Below, piece after piece: positions 34,667 through 46,897 of a stretch of DNA of 64,000 nt (its first letter is position 1; each line of letters opens with the position of its first letter). The notes beneath the pieces are model-generated. The model saw only the letters and a list, made by a program, of their open reading frames with translations. It was not told the origin of the DNA and did not search any database. Source of the DNA: Streptomyces longisporoflavus (lineage in GTDB: Bacteria; Actinomycetota; Actinomycetes; Streptomycetales; Streptomycetaceae); assembly GCF_014649775.1 (NCBI RefSeq), contig NZ_BMTR01000016.1:1-64000 (forward strand), in the 5' to 3' direction. Position numbers and translations under genes: made by a program.

Positions 34667-34841
34667 TCCACAGAAGCCAAAGACCGCTGGTCGTTGCCGT
34701 GTGCTCGTACGAGGGCGCGGTGGCCGAAGGATCCGCTGAAACTGCGGACGACCCGCGCAGGTGACTGTGGAAGTGCTCCCGGACGGGATTCCGTCGGGTC
34801 GAGCTCATGCCCCGTGCGCCTGCGCCGGGGCGTTTTGTTTT
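34667..34841 (+). promoter_or_regulatory. ribosomal protein L10 leader
   Basis: A structured, untranslated region before rplJ. The segment with AAGGATCCGCTGAAACTGCG and GGACGGGATTCCGTCGG hairpins fits the known L10 leader bound by the L10-(L7/L12)4 complex, which represses its own mRNA. It ends in GCCCCG...CGGGGC (34809-34831) followed by a T-rich run (34833-34841), which looks like an attenuating terminator. Exact boundaries are estimated. Confidence 0.65.
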
Positions 34842-34891
34842 GTCAGCCCCTTTTGAGCGGTCCTCATCACCCGGAAGGAGGCTGACGCTCT

Positions 34892-35422
34892 ATGCCGACG
34901 CCCGACAAGGCTGCCGCGGTAGCCGAGCTCACGGACAAGTTCCGCAGCTCGAACGCCGCCGTGCTGACCGAGTACCGGGGTCTCACCGTGGCGCAGCTCA
35001 AGCAGCTGCGCCGCTCCCTCGGTGAGAACTCCGAGTACGCCGTGGTGAAGAACACGCTGACCAAGATCGCGGCCAACGAGGCCGGGATCAACACGCTGGA
35101 CGACCTGTTCTCGGGTCCGACGGCGGTTGCCTTCGTCACCGGTGACCCGGTGGAGTCGGCGAAGGGTCTTCGTGACTTCGCCAAGGACAACCCGAACCTC
35201 ATCATCAAGGGCGGTGTCCTTGACGGTAAGGCGCTGTCCGCCGATGAGTTCAAGAAGCTCGCGGACCTCGAGTCCCGCGAGGTTCTGCTCGCCAAGCTGG
35301 CGGGCGCCATGAAGGGCAAGCAGTCCCAGACTGCCGCGCTCTTCCAGGCGCTTCCCTCGAAGTTCGTCCGCACCGCGGAAGCGCTTCGTGCCAAGAAGGC
35401 CGAGCAGGGCGGTGCCGAGTAA
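34892..35422 (+). CDS. rplJ: 50S ribosomal protein L10
   Basis: 176 aa. The N-terminal RNA-binding domain has VAELTDKFRSSNAAVLTEYR and GLTVAQLKQLRRSLGE; the C-terminal helix binds L7/L12 dimers. GGAAGGAGG sits just upstream of the ATG. It is expected to be autoregulated via the leader upstream. Confidence 0.97.
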   Translation: MPTPDKAAAVAELTDKFRSSNAAVLTEYRGLTVAQLKQLRRSLGENSEYAVVKNTLTKIAANEAGINTLDDLFSGPTAVAFVTGDPVESAKGLRDFAKDNPNLIIKGGVLDGKALSADEFKKLADLESREVLLAKLAGAMKGKQSQTAALFQALPSKFVRTAEALRAKKAEQGGAE

Positions 35423-35535
35423 TTCGGCTCGCGCAATGATCGCCGCCCGCTAGGGCGACGGTCGCAGCGGGCCACACGTACGCCCGCCTTCATGTACACC
35501 CGGCACCAGCCGAATTAGTGGAAGGATCGCCCATC

Positions 35536-35919
35536 ATGGCGAAGCTCAGCCAGGAAGACCTGCTTGCCCAGTTCGAGGAGCTCACCCTCATCGAGCTCTC
35601 CGAGTTCGTGAAGGCCTTCGAGGAGAAGTTCGACGTCACCGCCGCCGCTCCGGCCGCCGTTGCCGTCCAGGGCGGCGCTGCCGCTCCGGCCGAGGCCGAG
35701 GCCGAGCAGGACGAGTTCGACGTCATCCTCACCGGCGCCGGCGAGAAGAAGATCCAGGTCATCAAGGTCGTGCGCGAGCTCACCTCCCTGGGTCTCAAGG
35801 AGGCCAAGGACCTCGTCGACGGCACCCCGAAGCCGGTCCTCGAGAAGGTCGCCAAGGAGGCCGCCGAGAAGGCTGCCGAGTCCCTCAAGGCTGCCGGCGC
35901 CTCGGTCGAGGTCAAGTAA
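35536..35919 (+). CDS. rplL: 50S ribosomal protein L7/L12
   Basis: 127 aa from ATG 35536 (MAKLSQEDLLAQFEELTLIE); GGAAGGAT lies upstream. The Ala-rich hinge (about 35-60) and the C-terminal domain EKKIQVIKVVRELTSLGLKE that contacts translation factors are present. Confidence 0.97.
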   Translation: MAKLSQEDLLAQFEELTLIELSEFVKAFEEKFDVTAAAPAAVAVQGGAAAPAEAEAEQDEFDVILTGAGEKKIQVIKVVRELTSLGLKEAKDLVDGTPKPVLEKVAKEAAEKAAESLKAAGASVEVK

Positions 35920-35970
35920 CCTCGCGAGTCGTCTGACTCCTTTTCGGCGCTGCTCAGGCAGCGCTGCGCC

Positions 35971-36002
35971 AAGGGCGATCACCCATCTGGGTGGTCGCCC
36001 TT
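35971..36002 (+). terminator. rplJL terminator
   Basis: Stem AAGGGCGATCACCCA with TGGGTGGTCGCCCTT around TC, 51 bases past rplL. Confidence 0.88.
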
Positions 36003-36286
36003 CGGCGTTCTCCGGCGCACCAGACGGCTGCCTTGCGCTGTCGGTCCCGACGAGTATGGTGATCTTCGTCGTGCCTTGGGGCGGCCGTGACGGTGACGAT
36101 CCGAGAGCCAAGTCGGGGCAGGGGGGCCTTGACGAACCGCACGCAGCGCGCAATTCTCAGGACGCGTCGTCACAACGATCCGCATCCGAGGCATGGATCG
36201 GCGGCGAAGAGGGCAGTATCGATGTGCATCGAGGGCGTGGCTTGCAGCAGGGGTTGAGAACAACGAGGGTCTCCCAGAACCCGCAC

Positions 36287-36315
36287 TGGACATCAGTGGG
36301 CCAACTGGCTACACT
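36287..36315 (+). promoter_or_regulatory. probable rpoBC promoter
   Basis: TGGACA (36287-36292), a 17-base spacer and TACACT (36310-36315). It lies in the 577-base gene-free gap between rplL and rpoB (35920-36496), giving rpoB a leader of about 175 bases. The rest of the gap shows no supported gene. Confidence 0.6.
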
Positions 36316-36392
36316 GACCCTTTGCGCTGCCTGTTAGCTGCCTCCTGCCCGTCACCAGGGGCATGCCCATGCTTGAGCACCGTGGACTGAAA

Positions 36393-36427
36393 CTTCCCTG
36401 ACCTGGCCAAACAGCCAGATCAGGAAG
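36393..36427 (+). other. stem-loop in the rpoB leader
   Basis: CTTCC...TGACCTGGC pairs with GCCAGATCA...GGAAG (one mismatch and a bulge) around CAAACA. It lies about 80 bases past the likely transcription start and 69 bases before the rpoB TTG. A regulatory role is possible but unproven. Confidence 0.5.
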
Positions 36428-36496
36428 GTCTGTCCCTGTGTCCAGCTTGGGACCGGTACGCGCGTAGTGAGTCCGAGCCCTCGGAAGGACCCCCTC

Positions 36497-39400
36497 TTGG
36501 CCGCCTCGCGCACTGCCTCGACCGCGAATACGAACAACGGCGCAAGCACCGCCCCGCTGCGCATTTCCTTTGCAAAGATCAAGGAGCCCCTCGAGGTTCC
36601 GAACCTTCTTGCGCTGCAGACCGAGAGCTTTGACTGGCTGCTCGGCAATGAAGCGTGGAAGGCTCGTGTCGAGGCGGCTCTGGACAGCGGACAGGACGTC
36701 CCCACCAAGTCCGGTCTGGAAGAGATCTTCGAGGAGATCTCTCCGATCGAGGACTTCTCCGGGTCGATGTCCTTGACGTTCCGCGACCACCGTTTTGAGC
36801 CTCCGAAGAACTCCATCGACGAGTGCAAGGAGCGCGACTTCACGTTCGCCGCCCCGCTCTTCGTCACCGCCGAGTTCACCAACAACGAGACCGGCGAGAT
36901 CAAGTCCCAGACGGTCTTCATGGGCGATTTCCCGCTCATGACGAACAAGGGCACCTTCGTCATCAACGGCACCGAGCGTGTCGTCGTGTCGCAGCTGGTC
37001 CGTTCGCCGGGTGTCTACTTCGATTCCTCGATCGACAAGACGTCCGACAAGGACATCTTCTCCGCCAAGATCATCCCGTCCCGGGGTGCCTGGCTGGAGA
37101 TGGAGATCGACAAGCGCGACATGGTCGGTGTACGCATCGACCGCAAGCGCAAGCAGTCGGTCACCGTTCTGCTCAAGGCTCTCGGTTGGACGACCGAGCA
37201 GATCCTCGAGGAGTTCGGCGAGTACGAGTCCATGCGCGCCACCCTGGAGAAGGACCACACCCAGGGCCAGGACGACGCGCTGCTCGACATCTACCGCAAG
37301 CTCCGTCCGGGCGAGCCGCCGACCCGTGAGGCCGCTCAGACCCTGCTTGAGAACCTCTACTTCAACCCCAAGCGCTACGACCTCGCGAAGGTCGGCCGCT
37401 ACAAGGTGAACAAGAAGCTGGGTGCGGACGCTCCGCTCGACGCGGGCATCCTCACGGTCGAGGACATCATCGCCTCGATCAAGTACCTGGTGAAGCTGCA
37501 CGCCGGTGAGACCGAGACCGTTGGCGACAGCGGTACGTCGATCGTCGTCGAGACCGACGACATCGACCACTTCGGCAACCGTCGTCTGCGCAACGTCGGC
37601 GAGCTCATCCAGAACCAGGTCCGTACGGGTCTGGCTCGTATGGAGCGCGTCGTCCGTGAGCGCATGACGACCCAGGACGTCGAGGCGATCACGCCGCAGA
37701 CCCTGATCAACATCCGCCCGGTCGTGGCGTCGATCAAGGAATTCTTCGGCACCTCGCAGCTGTCGCAGTTCATGGACCAGAACAACCCGCTGTCGGGTCT
37801 CACCCACAAGCGCCGTCTGTCGGCGCTTGGTCCGGGTGGTCTCTCCCGTGAGCGGGCCGGCTTCGAGGTCCGTGACGTTCACCCGTCTCACTACGGCCGC
37901 ATGTGCCCCATTGAGACTCCCGAAGGCCCCAACATCGGTCTGATCGGTTCGCTGGCCTCTTACGGCCGTGTGAACGCGTTCGGCTTCGTCGAGACGCCGT
38001 ACCGCAAGGTCGTCGAGGGCGTCGTCACCGACGACGTCGACTACCTCACGGCCGACGAAGAAGACCGCTTCGTGATCGCCCAGGCCAACGCCGTGCTCGG
38101 CGAGGACATGCGCTTCACCGAGTCGCGCGTCCTCGTCCGCCGTCGTGGCGGCGAGATCGACTACATCCCCGGCGACGACGTCGACTACATGGACGTCTCG
38201 CCGCGCCAGATGGTGTCGGTCGCGACCGCGATGATCCCCTTCCTCGAGCACGACGACGCCAACCGTGCCCTCATGGGCGCGAACATGATGCGTCAGGCCG
38301 TGCCGCTGATCACCGCCGAGGCTCCCCTCGTCGGCACCGGCATGGAGTACCGCTGTGCGGTCGACGCCGGTGACGTGATCAAGGCCGAGAAGGCGGGTGT
38401 GGTCCAGGAGGTCTCCGCGGACTACGTCACGGTCACGAACGACGACGGCACGTACACCACGTACCGCATCGCCAAGTTCTCCCGGTCGAACCAGGGCACC
38501 TCGGTCAACCAGAAGGTTGTCGTCGACGAGGGCGCCCGCGTGATCGAGGGCCAGGTCCTGGCCGACGGTCCCGCGACCGAAGAGGGCGAGATGGCCCTCG
38601 GCAAGAACCTGCTCGTGGCGTTCATGCCCTGGGAAGGTCACAACTACGAGGACGCGATCATCCTGTCGCAGCGCCTCGTGCAGGACGACGTCCTCTCCTC
38701 GATCCACATCGAGGAGCACGAGGTCGACGCCCGTGACACCAAGCTCGGCCCGGAGGAGATCACCCGGGACATCCCGAACGTCTCCGAAGAGGTCCTCGCC
38801 GACCTCGACGAGCGCGGCATCATCCGTATCGGTGCCGAGGTCGTCGCCGGCGACATCCTCGTCGGCAAGGTCACGCCCAAGGGTGAGACCGAGCTGACGC
38901 CCGAGGAGCGCCTGCTCCGCGCGATCTTCGGTGAGAAGGCGCGCGAGGTGCGCGACACCTCCCTGAAGGTGCCGCACGGCGAGATCGGCAAGGTCATCGG
39001 CGTACGCGTCTTCGACCGTGAAGAGGGCGACGAGCTGCCGCCGGGCGTGAACCAGCTGGTTCGTGTCTACGTGGCGCAGAAGCGCAAGATCACGGACGGT
39101 GACAAGCTCGCCGGCCGGCACGGCAACAAGGGTGTTATCTCGAAGATCCTTCCGATCGAGGACATGCCGTTCCTCGAGGACGGAACTCCGGTCGACATCA
39201 TCCTCAACCCGCTGGGTGTCCCGTCCCGAATGAACCCGGGTCAGGTCCTGGAGATCCACCTCGGCTGGCTCGCCAGCCAGGGCTGGGATGTCTCCGGTCT
39301 CAGCGAGGAGTGGGCGCAGAGCCTGCAGCGCATCGGCGCCGACCAGGTGGCCCCGCGGACGAACGTCGCGACCCCGGTCTTCGACGGTGCCCGTGAGGAC

Positions 39401-39982
39401 GAGCTGGCCGGTCTCCTCGAGCACACCGTCCCGAACCGCGACGGCGACCGCATGGTCCTGCCGTCCGGCAAGGCGCGGCTGTTCGACGGTCGCTCTGGCG
39501 AGCCGTTCCCGGACCCGATCTCGATCGGGTACATGTACATCCTCAAGCTGCACCACCTGGTCGACGACAAGCTGCACGCCCGTTCGACCGGTCCGTACTC
39601 CATGATCACCCAGCAGCCGCTGGGTGGTAAGGCTCAGTTCGGTGGTCAGCGCTTCGGCGAGATGGAGGTGTGGGCGCTGGAGGCATACGGCGCCGCTTAC
39701 GCCCTCCAGGAGCTGCTGACGATCAAGTCCGACGACGTGACCGGCCGCGTGAAGGTCTACGAGGCCATCGTCAAGGGCGAGAACATCCCCGAGCCCGGCA
39801 TTCCCGAGTCCTTCAAGGTGCTCATCAAGGAAATGCAGTCGCTCTGCCTCAACGTGGAGGTGCTGTCCTCGGACGGCATGTCCATCGAGATGCGCGACAC
39901 CGACGAGGACGTCTTCCGCGCGGCGGAGGAGCTCGGCATCGACCTGTCCCGGCGCGAGCCGAGCAGCGTCGAAGAGGTCTGA
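36497..39982 (+). CDS. rpoB: DNA-directed RNA polymerase subunit beta
   Basis: 1161 aa from a TTG at 36497 with GGAAGG eight bases upstream; an in-frame GTG ten codons earlier lacks such a site. The TTG start gives the length I recall for S. coelicolor RpoB. The rifampicin region (from about residue 420, SQLSQFMDQNNPLSGLTHKR, then RLSALGPGGL) has the drug-sensitive residues Asp, His and Ser at the usual resistance positions. HNYEDAIILS and the C-terminal KLHHLVDDKLHARSTGPYS are catalytic and clamp signatures. It forms an operon with rpoC, 96 bases downstream. Confidence 0.97.
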   Translation: MAASRTASTANTNNGASTAPLRISFAKIKEPLEVPNLLALQTESFDWLLGNEAWKARVEAALDSGQDVPTKSGLEEIFEEISPIEDFSGSMSLTFRDHRFEPPKNSIDECKERDFTFAAPLFVTAEFTNNETGEIKSQTVFMGDFPLMTNKGTFVINGTERVVVSQLVRSPGVYFDSSIDKTSDKDIFSAKIIPSRGAWLEMEIDKRDMVGVRIDRKRKQSVTVLLKALGWTTEQILEEFGEYESMRATLEKDHTQGQDDALLDIYRKLRPGEPPTREAAQTLLENLYFNPKRYDLAKVGRYKVNKKLGADAPLDAGILTVEDIIASIKYLVKLHAGETETVGDSGTSIVVETDDIDHFGNRRLRNVGELIQNQVRTGLARMERVVRERMTTQDVEAITPQTLINIRPVVASIKEFFGTSQLSQFMDQNNPLSGLTHKRRLSALGPGGLSRERAGFEVRDVHPSHYGRMCPIETPEGPNIGLIGSLASYGRVNAFGFVETPYRKVVEGVVTDDVDYLTADEEDRFVIAQANAVLGEDMRFTESRVLVRRRGGEIDYIPGDDVDYMDVSPRQMVSVATAMIPFLEHDDANRALMGANMMRQAVPLITAEAPLVGTGMEYRCAVDAGDVIKAEKAGVVQEVSADYVTVTNDDGTYTTYRIAKFSRSNQGTSVNQKVVVDEGARVIEGQVLADGPATEEGEMALGKNLLVAFMPWEGHNYEDAIILSQRLVQDDVLSSIHIEEHEVDARDTKLGPEEITRDIPNVSEEVLADLDERGIIRIGAEVVAGDILVGKVTPKGETELTPEERLLRAIFGEKAREVRDTSLKVPHGEIGKVIGVRVFDREEGDELPPGVNQLVRVYVAQKRKITDGDKLAGRHGNKGVISKILPIEDMPFLEDGTPVDIILNPLGVPSRMNPGQVLEIHLGWLASQGWDVSGLSEEWAQSLQRIGADQVAPRTNVATPVFDGAREDELAGLLEHTVPNRDGDRMVLPSGKARLFDGRSGEPFPDPISIGYMYILKLHHLVDDKLHARSTGPYSMITQQPLGGKAQFGGQRFGEMEVWALEAYGAAYALQELLTIKSDDVTGRVKVYEAIVKGENIPEPGIPESFKVLIKEMQSLCLNVEVLSSDGMSIEMRDTDEDVFRAAEELGIDLSRREPSSVEEV

Positions 39983-40078
39983 CGGGTTGGCCGGCCGGAC
40001 CCCGCGTCCGGCCGGCTCTCCCCGGACCCGTTCAGACCATGATTGAGACTCGACCCCGAAAGAGGGATTGACGACAAA

Positions 40079-43978
<3,900 letters not shown>

Positions 43979-43993
43979 GACTCAGGTCTGATG

Positions 43994-44032
43994 AAGGGCG
44001 GCCACTCCGTTTCGTACGGGGTGGCCGCCCTT
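43994..44032. terminator. terminator between rpoC and the convergent peptidase gene
   Basis: Stem AAGGGCGGCCAC-TCCGT with ACGGG-GTGGCCGCCCTT around TTCGT. It starts 15 bases after the rpoC stop and ends nine bases before the convergent gene's stop, so it can serve both strands. Confidence 0.9.
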
Positions 44033-44041
44033 CGGCGTTCC

Positions 44042-45178
44042 TCAGTGGCCGGGCTGCTGGAGCTGCCGCTGGAGCCGCTGCAGCCGGGTGTGGTGATCCG
44101 GCTTGGAGGAGAGCAGTGAAGGCGCCGGGAGGAGGCGGTCGTGGCGATGGACCGGGCTGCGCGGCTTCGAGGCTTCCTCGTCGGTGATGAAGCGCTGCAG
44201 CACCGCGACCAACTGAGGGCCGAAGCCGCGCAGGGCCGCGGCCCGGTCGGCGCGCAGCTCGGCCCGCCTGTTCACTGCGGCGAGCAGCCATGGAGTGAGC
44301 GCCGGAAGGAGCAGCCAGGGGAACAGATAGAGCAGCACAAGGCCGACCACGACCGCCAGCAGGATGAGCCGACGGTTGGCTTCCTTGGCCTCGATGTGCC
44401 GATGCGGAAGCGTGAGCCGGTGCAGGCCCCGCAGCGCCCGCCAGAGGAGCCTTCCTGGCAGGGCGTACCAATTGCTCAGGAGTGCGGACCAGGAGTGCCC
44501 CGCGACATGATGGCTGAGTTCATGGGCGAGCACTGCCGCCAGCTGGCCGGGCGGGAGTCGTAGCGCTGCCGAGGTTACGGTCACGATGTGTCCCGCGGCG
44601 GCCTCCGCGTTGAGTTCCTCGCTCTCGGCGATCCAGAGCTGGTACGTGGCTGGGTCCGCTCCGAAGCGGGCCGTGACGTCGCGCCAGAGAGGCTTCAGTT
44701 GATCACCCTCGACGAGGGACGGTGGCCTGTGGCCGAAGACATGGTGGGCCAGGAACGCCTCTGCCGGGCGGTGGAAGATAAGAGCGCCGCTGAGCAGCCA
44801 CCCGGCGACCGTGGCCCACAGAGGAATGCCGGTCGCGCTCTCCAGTACGTAGGCCAGGCAGGCCACGACCAAGAGGCTGGCCGCCGCGTGCGGCAGGTGG
44901 AGCGCCAGCGATCCGACGGCGAGGACGTCGGCGCCCCTGCGGCGGGCCGCTATGTGGACGCGCCCGGTGTGCGGGACGTGGGCCTCGGGGTCCTGGCCGC
45001 TCACGGTCGTCGGCGTCTCTGAGGTATCGGATATCCGGGGTGCCTGTGATGCCGCATCCGCCGCCGGCTTCCGCAAGGCATCGGGCGGGCGTGGCTGTGG
45101 AGTGGAGTCAGGCTCGGGATAGCGGGGTGACACCGTCGGTTCGTGTTCGGGGTACTCAGGTTCGTACAGCTGGGACAT
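44042..45178 (-). CDS. M48-type membrane metallopeptidase
   Basis: 378 aa from the ATG at 45176-45178, with GGAAGGAGC upstream. Residues 1-75 are a Pro/Glu-rich cytoplasmic segment. Hydrophobic segments lie at about 86-112, 118-136 and 270-302. The zinc site is H219-E-L-S-H223 (VLAHELSHHVAGHS), with a likely third ligand in AELRADRAA (about 306-314). It is the promoter-distal gene of a minus-strand cluster, 28 bases after the three-helix membrane protein. It would cleave membrane or membrane-associated proteins. In this cluster it may be a regulated effector or a quality-control partner of the SPFH-like protein; both are inference. Confidence 0.82.
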   Translation of the reverse strand: MSQLYEPEYPEHEPTVSPRYPEPDSTPQPRPPDALRKPAADAASQAPRISDTSETPTTVSGQDPEAHVPHTGRVHIAARRRGADVLAVGSLALHLPHAAASLLVVACLAYVLESATGIPLWATVAGWLLSGALIFHRPAEAFLAHHVFGHRPPSLVEGDQLKPLWRDVTARFGADPATYQLWIAESEELNAEAAAGHIVTVTSAALRLPPGQLAAVLAHELSHHVAGHSWSALLSNWYALPGRLLWRALRGLHRLTLPHRHIEAKEANRRLILLAVVVGLVLLYLFPWLLLPALTPWLLAAVNRRAELRADRAAALRGFGPQLVAVLQRFITDEEASKPRSPVHRHDRLLPAPSLLSSKPDHHTRLQRLQRQLQQPGH

Positions 45179-45206
45179 GGTGCTCCTTCCTTCGGTACGG
45201 GCTTCC

Positions 45207-45704
45207 TCAGCCGAGCAGCAGGGCAGCGGGCAGCAGCAGGGACGCCGCCGCGAGGGCCAGGAGGCCGACGCGTACCCACAGGTGCTTGTGTGCGGCGATC
45301 CGACTGGTCGCCGCAAGCGCCGCCACAAGAAGGGGAGTCGGGTCGCGGTCGGCCTCTGTCAGCGCTTGTGTCAGGGCGCCTGATTCGGCGGCGCGTCGGA
45401 TGTCGCCGAAGTAGCCGAGTGGCCGCCCCGGTTCCCAGTCGCTCTTGCGGTAGCGAGGCATGACCGCGAGGAGCATCGAGACCAGGGAACCCGCGAGTGC
45501 GCAGATCCCGGTCCACCAGATGAGGGCCCAGGGAAGGGCGAGCCGGGACGGGTCCCAGCCGCGGCTCACGACGAGGCCGCCGAGCAGCCCCACGACCATC
45601 GCGATGGCGCCGACCGCTACGGCCGCTTTGTTGTCGGCTCGGCTGATCTCGGCCCGGATCTCCGCGAGCAGCCGGACACCGGATTGCGATTCCTCGGTGG
45701 TCAT
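45207..45704 (-). CDS. three-helix membrane protein resembling Pycsar (DUF5706/PycTM) effectors
   Basis: 165 aa. The N-terminal ISRADNKAAVAVGAIAMVV leads into membrane helix 1 (about 26-47), helix 2 is about 56-82, a soluble segment contains RKSDWEPGRPLGYFGDIRRA, and SRIAAHKHLWVRVG precedes helix 3 (about 143-164). This layout and the A-D-x-K-A entry motif resemble the DUF5706/PycTM family, whose members in Pycsar systems damage the membrane when bound to a cyclic pyrimidine nucleotide. The family call is by eye. The ATG overlaps the SPFH-like stop (ATGA), so it is coupled to that gene and lies in one operon with a cyclase-like gene. Confidence 0.65.
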   Translation of the reverse strand: MTTEESQSGVRLLAEIRAEISRADNKAAVAVGAIAMVVGLLGGLVVSRGWDPSRLALPWALIWWTGICALAGSLVSMLLAVMPRYRKSDWEPGRPLGYFGDIRRAAESGALTQALTEADRDPTPLLVAALAATSRIAAHKHLWVRVGLLALAAASLLLPAALLLG

Positions 45705-46879
45705 ACGGTTTCGGCCCGGTCGTCGGGATGCCGGGCGGCGCGATCGGGCGGCTTGCGCAGTGGGCCTTCCCGCTGTGCGTCGGTCGAGCCGCCGACTGCC
45801 TGGGCGAACATCGACCTGAACAGCGCGAGGACCAGTTGCTGAGGCTCCTCCAGCTGGTACTTCTCCAGGGTTCCCTCCGGTAGGACCCGGTCGATGAGTC
45901 CGAGCTGGTTCTCGATCGTCCGCTTCTCGTCGGCGCGCAGGTTCTCCACGACGAGTCGGGTGTCCTGCGCGTGCTCGGCCAGGTGCAGGAGGAGGGCGGC
46001 GACTCCGCCCTTGGCCAGGTTATGACGGTAAAACTCGATCTTCCTCGCCTTGAGTTGCTGCTCCTGTTCCAGCCGCATCAGCTCCACGTCGTGTTCGGAC
46101 AGCGCGGCCTCGGCGTCGTACCGGGCCGCGCGCAGGCGACCCTGGTGGGCGCGCTCTTCGGGATCGCGCCGCAGCCGCGCGGTGCCGCCGAGCCGGAGCC
46201 CTTGCCGTGCCGCGTGGTCACCGGAGGCATCGAGGATCTGTTGCACGGCGGCCTCGGCGTCCGCACTCGAGGAAATGGTGAACTTCCTGGTCACAGGGCG
46301 TAGCAGGCGGTGCAGTACGCGGTTCAGGAGGGCCGGCATGTCGCGCTCCTGGCTGACGACGAAGCGCTCCGGGTCAGTCACCTGCCAGGTGAGGTCGAAG
46401 GTGGCGTCGAACTCGAAGCTGTCGATGTCGCTGGGCAGACGAGTGCGCAGGCACAGGGGGTGGACGCCCAGGTCGACCTCGTACACGGCGGTTCGGCCAC
46501 GGAGGCTTGTCGGGCGTCTTGGTGGCAGATACGTCTCGTACGAGTCACCGGCCCCGGCGACCACGAGAGCGCAGTCGGCGCGGCCCAGATAGCGGCGGCC
46601 CGGGATCTCGTAGCGCGCCAGCTGACGTACGGCGAGAACGGGGTCGGTCAGGCCAGTAGGCCGACCGCCGTGCTCCGGGAGGGTGTCCCTGGCGTCCGGA
46701 TCGTGAGGACTGCCGGGGGCGCGGGGATTGTTGGGGCGGATCAGATCGGTCAGCTCGTCCAGGCCGGCCGGGCCCATCAGGCCAGGCCGGTCCCGGGTGT
46801 CGGGTGCCTCAGGTGTCGTCTGTGCCTCTCGCGAGAACTGGGGGATCCGGCTTTCAGGGTGTTCCTGACCTGTTGCCAC
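45701..46879 (-). CDS. SPFH/band 7-like protein
   Basis: 392 aa from a GTG with GGAGAGGAG upstream. Residues 1-75 are hydrophilic. A beta-rich segment follows: AVYEVDLGVHPLCLRTRLPS, then FEFDATFDLTWQVTDPERFV (about 155-173), which resembles the SPFH domain of stomatin and prohibitin proteins. About 220-330 is a charged helical stretch (RLEQEQQLKARKIEFYRHNL) likely to be a coiled coil. I see no clear membrane helix. SPFH proteins form rings or scaffolds on membranes and often partner proteases. It lies between the P-loop gene (18-base gap) and the PycTM-like gene (overlap). Confidence 0.6.
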   Translation of the reverse strand: MATGQEHPESRIPQFSREAQTTPEAPDTRDRPGLMGPAGLDELTDLIRPNNPRAPGSPHDPDARDTLPEHGGRPTGLTDPVLAVRQLARYEIPGRRYLGRADCALVVAGAGDSYETYLPPRRPTSLRGRTAVYEVDLGVHPLCLRTRLPSDIDSFEFDATFDLTWQVTDPERFVVSQERDMPALLNRVLHRLLRPVTRKFTISSSADAEAAVQQILDASGDHAARQGLRLGGTARLRRDPEERAHQGRLRAARYDAEAALSEHDVELMRLEQEQQLKARKIEFYRHNLAKGGVAALLLHLAEHAQDTRLVVENLRADEKRTIENQLGLIDRVLPEGTLEKYQLEEPQQLVLALFRSMFAQAVGGSTDAQREGPLRKPPDRAARHPDDRAETV

Positions 46880-46897
46880 AGTGGGCTCCTCTCCGGC

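Noticed and set aside
37742..37860. Rifampicin-resistance type rpoB duplicate
   Set aside because: The rifampicin-region residues are the sensitive forms, and the gene sits at the standard rpoBC locus.
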